This document shows, in pieces, positions 6,187 through 10,228 of a stretch of DNA of 10,228 nucleotides. A program made the position numbers and the translations under genes. The notes under the pieces are model-generated. The model was not told where the DNA came from, did not search any database, and saw only the letters and a program-made list of their open reading frames with translations. The first letter of the stretch is position 1. Every line of letters starts with the position of its first letter. The stretch comes from Pirellulaceae bacterium (GTDB lineage: Bacteria; Planctomycetota; Planctomycetia; Pirellulales; Pirellulaceae). The stretch is from positions 1 to 10,228 of the forward strand of contig JADLDX010001025.1 in the NCBI GenBank assembly GCA_020846515.1, given 5' to 3'.

Positions 6187-7518
6187 CTAAAACGGTGGAC
6201 CGTCCAATCGCTGCGCATAGCGATCGCGAAACTCGAAGAACGCGCGATCAGCGGCTTTCTGTGCCGACATGGTGGCAGCTCCAAATCGCACAGCTTTCTT
6301 TACTTCGGCCTCAGCGCCAGCCCCCAGGGCTGACAATAAACCCAGGGCCGCTTGAACTTGAGAATCCTGGCTGATTTGCTGCTGGGCCTCGGCGGCCACG
6401 TCGCTCGTTCGGCGCGTCTCTCGAAATTGCCATACGATCTGCCATCCCTTCTCAGGCAGCTTGGCAATGAACGCTGTTTCCACGCTGGCCGCCTGGCCAG
6501 TGGGATCCGGATCCAAACGAGTGGCCCTGAATTCGCGCCGACCCAGCGTCTCGACCTCGGATACCATGGGCTGAAACCATTGATCGGCAGCCGGACCGTT
6601 AGGACGCTGGGCAGTGGGGTCGAGCTCTTTTAGCAGAGTGTTGAGTTGACCTGACATCATTTTTTCTAGCAGGGGTGCCACATCCACTCCCTGGCCGGCT
6701 TGCCCAGCTCCCACGCGAAAAAAAGCTCCGGCCGATCCTTGAAAGTCGAGGCCGCCCTGCAGTGTGTAGCGAACCACGGCTAAGCGCGACGCCCATTGCT
6801 GGTCAGTTTGTCTCCGTGGCGGCAGCTCTTTTGACAAGTCCGGTGGCTTAAGCTGGGTGTCGATATTGGCAGCGACCAATTCGGCTTCTAAATCGGCTCG
6901 ATCGCGGGTGGTCACCTGGCTCAGCCGTTCGCTCCAAGCCCAGACGGCCACGCGCTGCGCCTCGGGTGCGGCGCGTTGCAACTGGCTGCACTCTTTGGCT
7001 GTGAACGACAGCCACATGAATCGAGAATCCAGCGGGGCGTCCGGCCGGTCACGGAGATCTGCCAGTGCCGCTGTGGCGCGGGCTAATTCTTGTTCATAAA
7101 GTGCCTTGAGAGGTAGTTCTAGTTCATCGGACTTCAGCTCGACCAGCAGACGCGTTTCTAGTTCGCCCCAAGCCGAGATGGCTTGCTCACGCTCCGACTT
7201 TGCCGCCCGCTCAAATAAGGTCGGATTATCGGTGCGCAGTTGTTCACGTTCGACCGCCATGAGCAGCGTCTGGTCGGCACCTTTGGTGACGGCTGAACCG
7301 TAAACGATCAAGCCGCGAGCCGGTTTGCCTTGGCGAAACGTGGCGACATCCACGCACAAGGTTTTACTGGCGGGTTTGCCGGCGGCTGGCTTGGGACCCG
7401 GTCGTCGGGCCTGCGCGTGAGCGGGTATTGGACTGGCCACCAATAGCGTGAGCATGACCAGGCCGGCGAAGAACGAGGCGAAGAATTGGTGGTGGCGGAA
7501 CCGAACGTGTTGGGTCAT
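6187..7518 (-). CDS. Secreted hypothetical protein, 443 aa
   Basis: No family is recognised. The product has a clear Sec signal peptide: basic/His-rich start, hydrophobic core about residues 12-29, and cleavage after AHA at 33-35. The mature protein begins with a Pro/Lys/Ala linker (about 37-52). An acidic, Glu/Arg/Ala-rich helical middle (about 85-235) follows, then a Gly-rich stretch (about 255-280), and a part with two Trp-centred strands (KGWQIVWQF, 358-366) resembling a small alpha/beta domain. Only two cysteines remain in the mature form (55, 177), so one disulfide is possible. The ATG at 7518 starts the signal peptide and has GGGAG 10 bases upstream; the frame is open to a GTG at 7542, which would place that GGGAG inside the gene. 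It is transcribed alone, convergent with the sigma gene. Envelope or periplasmic location is inferred from the signal peptide only. Confidence 0.8.
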   Translation of the reverse strand: MTQHVRFRHHQFFASFFAGLVMLTLLVASPIPAHAQARRPGPKPAAGKPASKTLCVDVATFRQGKPARGLIVYGSAVTKGADQTLLMAVEREQLRTDNPTLFERAAKSEREQAISAWGELETRLLVELKSDELELPLKALYEQELARATAALADLRDRPDAPLDSRFMWLSFTAKECSQLQRAAPEAQRVAVWAWSERLSQVTTRDRADLEAELVAANIDTQLKPPDLSKELPPRRQTDQQWASRLAVVRYTLQGGLDFQGSAGAFFRVGAGQAGQGVDVAPLLEKMMSGQLNTLLKELDPTAQRPNGPAADQWFQPMVSEVETLGRREFRATRLDPDPTGQAASVETAFIAKLPEKGWQIVWQFRETRRTSDVAAEAQQQISQDSQVQAALGLLSALGAGAEAEVKKAVRFGAATMSAQKAADRAFFEFRDRYAQRLDGPPF

Positions 7519-7568
7519 CAGATCAATCTCCCACGCAACCACACAAACCTAATCGCCCGAATACAGTG

Positions 7569-7600
7569 GCATGCAAGACGCAGTGCATGCAAGACACAGT
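7569..7600. repeat. Tandem 16-bp duplication
   Basis: GCATGCAAGACGCAGT (7569-7584) is followed at once by GCATGCAAGACACAGT (7585-7600), 15 of 16 identical. Only two units are present, in the spacer upstream of the secreted hypothetical gene. It is probably a local slippage duplication. Confidence 0.7.
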
Positions 7601-7623
7601 GCCGGGAAGACATCGTTGCCGAG

Positions 7624-7640
7624 GAACGCTCAGGGCGTTC
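7624..7640. repeat. Short hairpin GAACGC/GCGTTC
   Basis: Perfect 6-bp arms (7624-7629 and 7635-7640) enclose the loop TCAGG. It stands about 45 bases from the larger REP pair at 7687-7761. The 7519-7776 interval shows no gene, only these repeats. Confidence 0.4.
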
Positions 7641-7686
7641 GCCCGCTGTTGCCGGTCCAACGCCGCTTACTTTACGCCTGCTTTTT

Positions 7687-7761
7687 AGCGGTACGGCGCA
7701 AGCCGTCCGGTTCTTCACCGGAATCTCTAGTTCATTACCGTACGGCTCGCGCCGTTACGCT
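7687..7761. repeat. GNRA-tetraloop REP pair, copy B
   Basis: Inverted arms at 7687-7711 and 7737-7761 surround a 25-base spacer. The left arm differs from that of copy A (4290-4314) at 2 of 25 positions and the right arm at 1 of 25, and both copies continue ACAA past the right arm. The spacers are unrelated, so only the hairpins are conserved. The left arm shows ACGGC-GCAA-GCCGT and the right arm, on the other strand, ACGGC-GCGA-GCCGT. The element lies 15 bases past the stop of the small FeoB-associated gene, so both copies sit just 3' of a gene, in opposite transcription directions. Confidence 0.75.
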
Positions 7762-7776
7762 ACAAAGCAAGTGCCA

Positions 7777-8022
7777 TTAGTTGCCGGGCGCCCGGGCGTC
7801 TGACTGTACCAGGCTGTGCCGTGACTCTGGCTCGCGCGAGGCCAGGCTGGACGAAACTTGGATGGATGAGAGCGATACCACGGGCGAACTGGCTCGAGCC
7901 GGGCAACTACTGCAGGCCGACTGACGACTACCGCGGAGCCAGCCGTGCGTACGTCGAGCCAATTCGATGGCTGCGGCGGCCACGCAGAGCAGAGCGATCA
8001 GGGTTTGCCCATCGGTGTTCAT
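7777..8022 (-). CDS. Small FeoB-associated Cys-containing membrane protein (putative)
   Basis: The 81-aa product has one N-terminal membrane segment (about residues 7-22, QTLIALLCVAAAAIEL), then a basic stretch (ARRTHGWLRGSRQ) and a CxxC pair (C37, C40 in ACSSCPA), and a Ser-rich tail. This layout, one helix then arginines then a short Cys cluster, matches the small FeoB-associated proteins found next to feoB in many bacteria, which are thought to assist ferrous iron transport or complex assembly. It begins 42 bases after the feoB stop on the same strand, supporting cotranscription. A GGGGA lies about 12 bases before the ATG. The tail is longer and carries fewer cysteines than typical members. 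Function is inferred from position and layout, not from strong similarity. Confidence 0.6.
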   Translation of the reverse strand: MNTDGQTLIALLCVAAAAIELARRTHGWLRGSRQSACSSCPARASSPVVSLSSIQVSSSLASREPESRHSLVQSDARAPGN

Positions 8023-8064
8023 TGCTTAGCACGTCCCCAATACACGTTCAGTGGACTAGCTGGT

Positions 8065-9441
8065 TCACCACATCGAACCGACTTGATACACGACCCAAGC
8101 GGCCACATAGGCCAGCGTGGTCATGTACACAAAAGTAAATATAGGCCACCACCACGAATTAGTCTCGCGGCGAATAATCATCAGCGTGGCCGCGCACTGG
8201 GCACACAGGGCGAAAAAGACCATGATCGATAGGGCGACGGGCAGGGTGTAGATCGGGCGACCATCGGGCCACTTGGCTTCTCGCAACGCCTCTCGCAAAC
8301 CGTCGTCCTCTTCGTCCACGTCGCCGCCAAGCGAATAGATGGTACCCAGAGTTGCCACGATGACTTCACGCGCTGGAAACGATGCCAACACGCCCACGCC
8401 GATCTTCCAATCCCAACCCAATGGTCGCACGAGCGGCTCGATGGCCATACCGGTGCGTCCTAAAAAGCTGTGCTCGATCAACTGCGCGCCCAACTGGCGC
8501 TGCTGAGCCATCAATGTATCCACCTGCTCAGTGGCCGCGTCTTCAGGCAACTGTTCCAGTTGCAGTGTGACTTGATCCAGCGGTCGATGGTCTCCTGGAA
8601 AATATCCCGCCGCCCAGATGAGGATCGACATCAGGAAGATCAGACTCCCGGCCCGCAACACAAAGGCCTGGCCCCGTTCCCAGACGCGATGCGCCACCAC
8701 GCTTATGGATGGCCATTTGTAACTGGGTAACTCCATCACGAACGCGGGTGTGGGACCGCGAAAGAAAGTCTTCTTCAGGAACCAAGCGATGGGTATGGCG
8801 ACGACTAGTCCCACCAGATGCATGCCCAGCAGCACTAGCGCTTGGAGACTGATCAGGCCACCCAGCCAACCGATGTCCGGTACAAACGCACGCGTGAGCA
8901 GGATGTAAACCGGCAATCGCGCCGAGCAACTCATCAGCGGTGCAATCAAGATCGTGACCATGCGATCGCGCCAGTTCTCAATCACCCGCGTGGCCATGAT
9001 GCCTGGAATCGCACACGCATACGAAGACATCAATGGCAAGAATGATTTGCCGCTGAGCCCCAGTTTGGTCATCATCTTGTCCATGACAAAGGCGGCGCGC
9101 GACATGTAGCCGCAATCTTCCAGCACACCGATGAACAAGAACAAAATCAGAATTTGAGGCAGGAAAACCAAGACCGAACCGACGCCTCCGATGAGGCCGT
9201 CGCACAGCAAACTGCGCAGCGCTCCGGGTGGCAACGCGCTGATCACGATTTGGACCAGCCAGTGTTGCCCCGTTTCTATGGCATCCATAAATACAGTGGC
9301 AAAGCTGTAAATGCTTTGAAAGATCACGAACATGATCAGGCCAAAACAAATCAGCCCCCACCATCGATGCGTGAGCACGCGATCGATGCGATCGCTGGTC
9401 GTGCTTTCCGTTCGTTCGTAGCGGACCATGCAATTGGTCAA
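8065..9441 (-). CDS. feoB: FeoB membrane permease part (3' portion of interrupted feoB)
   Basis: This is the polytopic inner-membrane part of the ferrous iron transporter FeoB, which moves Fe(II) into the cytoplasm. Numbered from a TTG at 9441, it shows the entry motif TSDRIDRVLTHRWWG (15-29), a first membrane helix (about 29-51), and the first Gate region around VLEDCGYMSRAAFVMD (106-121). GLSGKSFLPL (128-137), YACAIPGIMATR (141-152) and MSCSARLPVY (170-179) follow. The second Gate region comes later with ASFPAREVIVATLGTIYS, and the final helices end at the TGA at 8065. Conserved cysteines include C110, C143 and C172. The frame is the same as that of the GTPase part, with only one TAA between. 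A separate product would need to start at TTG 9441 or ATG 9429, and no good Shine-Dalgarno precedes either. It is therefore best read as the 3' part of one gene broken by a nonsense codon. Confidence 0.9.
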   Translation of the reverse strand: MTNCMVRYERTESTTSDRIDRVLTHRWWGLICFGLIMFVIFQSIYSFATVFMDAIETGQHWLVQIVISALPPGALRSLLCDGLIGGVGSVLVFLPQILILFLFIGVLEDCGYMSRAAFVMDKMMTKLGLSGKSFLPLMSSYACAIPGIMATRVIENWRDRMVTILIAPLMSCSARLPVYILLTRAFVPDIGWLGGLISLQALVLLGMHLVGLVVAIPIAWFLKKTFFRGPTPAFVMELPSYKWPSISVVAHRVWERGQAFVLRAGSLIFLMSILIWAAGYFPGDHRPLDQVTLQLEQLPEDAATEQVDTLMAQQRQLGAQLIEHSFLGRTGMAIEPLVRPLGWDWKIGVGVLASFPAREVIVATLGTIYSLGGDVDEEDDGLREALREAKWPDGRPIYTLPVALSIMVFFALCAQCAATLMIIRRETNSWWWPIFTFVYMTTLAYVAAWVVYQVGSMW

Positions 9442-9474
9442 CTGCTGGCGGATCCAAGCGTAACGCGCTTTGGT

Positions 9475-9477
9475 TTA
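9475..9477 (-). other. feoB: In-frame TAA interrupting feoB
   Basis: The minus-strand frame reads GLRVPAV-TAA-TKARYAWIRQQL and continues open into the permease, so a single codon separates two normal FeoB parts. By my recollection of FeoB proteins, a Glu or another polar residue commonly sits here, followed by a Tyr/Trp-containing helix like RYAWI. A single G-to-T change (GAA to TAA) would produce this state. Flanking sequence on both sides remains FeoB-like with no frameshift. Confidence 0.85.
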
Positions 9478-10228
9478 CACCGCTGGTACTCGCAAGCCGG
9501 CGCTGGCCAACTGGGCCCTGGCGATTTGCAGTTGTTCGGTCAAGCCAACCAGTTCGGGACGCTGGGCATATTCTGTTTCGGCTTCACCACCCACATCTAG
9601 CAGCATGCGTTCGATGATGAAGTCATGGATCGGCTTCATCGTTCCACCACTGGCACCTACGCGGGCGGCTAGCCATTCTCGCAGCTTGTCGCGCTCGCTC
9701 ACAAATTCGGCCGGCAATATGGGAGGGCAAGCCGATGGGTTGCCAGAGAGCACTTTGCGCACGGCTTGTTTGACAGAACTGACGCCTTCATGGCGACTAG
9801 CCGAAGCCGTGACCACTTCGACACCTAAGTTGCTAGCCAAGATGGGCACGTCGATTTCGACTTCACCGTCCACGACGCGATCCCACATATTGAGAACCAG
9901 CACCGTGGGCAATCCGAGCTGTCGTACTTGGGTGAACAGGTACAGATTGCGTTCCAGGTTCGTGGCGTCGGCGATGACGATGACCGCATCCAGAGCTGGT
10001 CCCGCCCGTCGGCCCAACAATATATCTACCGAGACAAATTCATCCGGCGTACGGGCAGAGAGCGAATAGGTGCCGGGCAAGTCAATGATGACGACTTCGC
10101 CTACTTCGTCTTTGTATTGACCAAACTTCTCTTCGACCGTGACACCTGGGTAATTTCCGATGCGCGTAGGAATGCCGCACAGGGCACTGAAGAGCGTGCT
10201 TTTGCCAGTATTAGGATTGCCCACGAGA
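9475..10228 (-). CDS. feoB: FeoB GTPase and helical part (5' portion of interrupted feoB, cut by window edge)
   Basis: Cytoplasmic G-protein part of the ferrous iron transporter FeoB; GTP binding and hydrolysis here drive or gate iron movement through the membrane part. The window begins inside the gene, at Leu-Val before GNPNTGKST, so only about the first eight residues are missing. Numbering the Val codon at 10224 as 1, the motifs are G1 GNPNTGKST (2-10), the G2 threonine in GNYPGVTVE (T29), G3 DLPG (49-52), G4 NMWD (112-115) and G5 SAS (141-143). The helical GDI-like domain follows (about 170-245). The frame closes at TAA 9475-9477, immediately before the segment that leads into the first membrane helix. 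The GTG at 10224 is not the true start. Any feoA gene would lie right of the window. Confidence 0.92.
   Translation of the reverse strand, partial: LVGNPNTGKSTLFSALCGIPTRIGNYPGVTVEEKFGQYKDEVGEVVIIDLPGTYSLSARTPDEFVSVDILLGRRAGPALDAVIVIADATNLERNLYLFTQVRQLGLPTVLVLNMWDRVVDGEVEIDVPILASNLGVEVVTASASRHEGVSSVKQAVRKVLSGNPSACPPILPAEFVSERDKLREWLAARVGASGGTMKPIHDFIIERMLLDVGGEAETEYAQRPELVGLTEQLQIARAQLASAGLRVPAV

Noticed and set aside
7569..7600. Start of a CRISPR array
   Set aside because: Only two adjacent 16-bp units with no spacers and no cas genes.
9475..9477. Recoding of the feoB stop as selenocysteine or pyrrolysine
   Set aside because: The codon is TAA; selenocysteine uses TGA and pyrrolysine TAG, and no such residue is expected at this FeoB position.
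9470..10069. 199-codon plus-strand frame opposite the FeoB GTPase part
   Set aside because: Antisense to conserved G motifs, Ser/Arg/Thr-rich, no ribosome-binding site, no recognisable domain.

Overview
The window most likely comes from a planctomycete of the Pirellulales type (Rhodopirellula/Blastopirellula-like). The grounds are a small ECF sigma factor, secreted proteins with Lys/Ala-rich linkers, weak or absent Shine-Dalgarno sites at several genes, mid-50s to high-50s GC by eye, and GC-rich REP-like hairpins after stop codons. The assignment is inference from gene character, not from a database search.

Left part (1-2260, minus strand): ffh (signal recognition particle GTPase) is followed by rpsP (ribosomal protein S16), the usual ffh-rpsP translation/secretion cluster, with a hairpin between the genes and an inverted REP pair after rpsP. 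A divergent intergenic region with a candidate ffh promoter separates this pair from a plus-strand, secreted PhoA-family alkaline phosphatase (2390-4261). The phosphatase ends unusually soon after its last recognisable metal-binding motif.

Middle (4262-6186, plus strand): a GNRA-tetraloop REP pair is followed by a compact stand-alone transcription unit. It has a promoter overlapped by a perfect palindrome, a foldable leader, a strong Shine-Dalgarno, an unrecognised 130-aa ORF and a hairpin over its stop codon. About 460 bases without a gene then lead to an ECF sigma factor, which ends at a strong bidirectional terminator.

Right part (6187-10228, minus strand): a secreted hypothetical protein converges on the sigma gene. 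Upstream of it lie a second copy of the GNRA REP pair and a ferrous-iron uptake locus: feoB, running off the right edge, then a small Cys-containing membrane protein of the FeoB-associated type. feoB is interrupted by a single in-frame TAA exactly between the cytoplasmic GTPase/helical region and the membrane permease; both parts are otherwise intact and in the same frame. This is the most notable feature of the window.

No tRNA, rRNA, CRISPR array, transposase or phage gene was found. The most unusual items are the feoB nonsense codon, the compensated REP-like hairpins that sit after three different genes, and the 4470-5072 transcription unit of unknown function.
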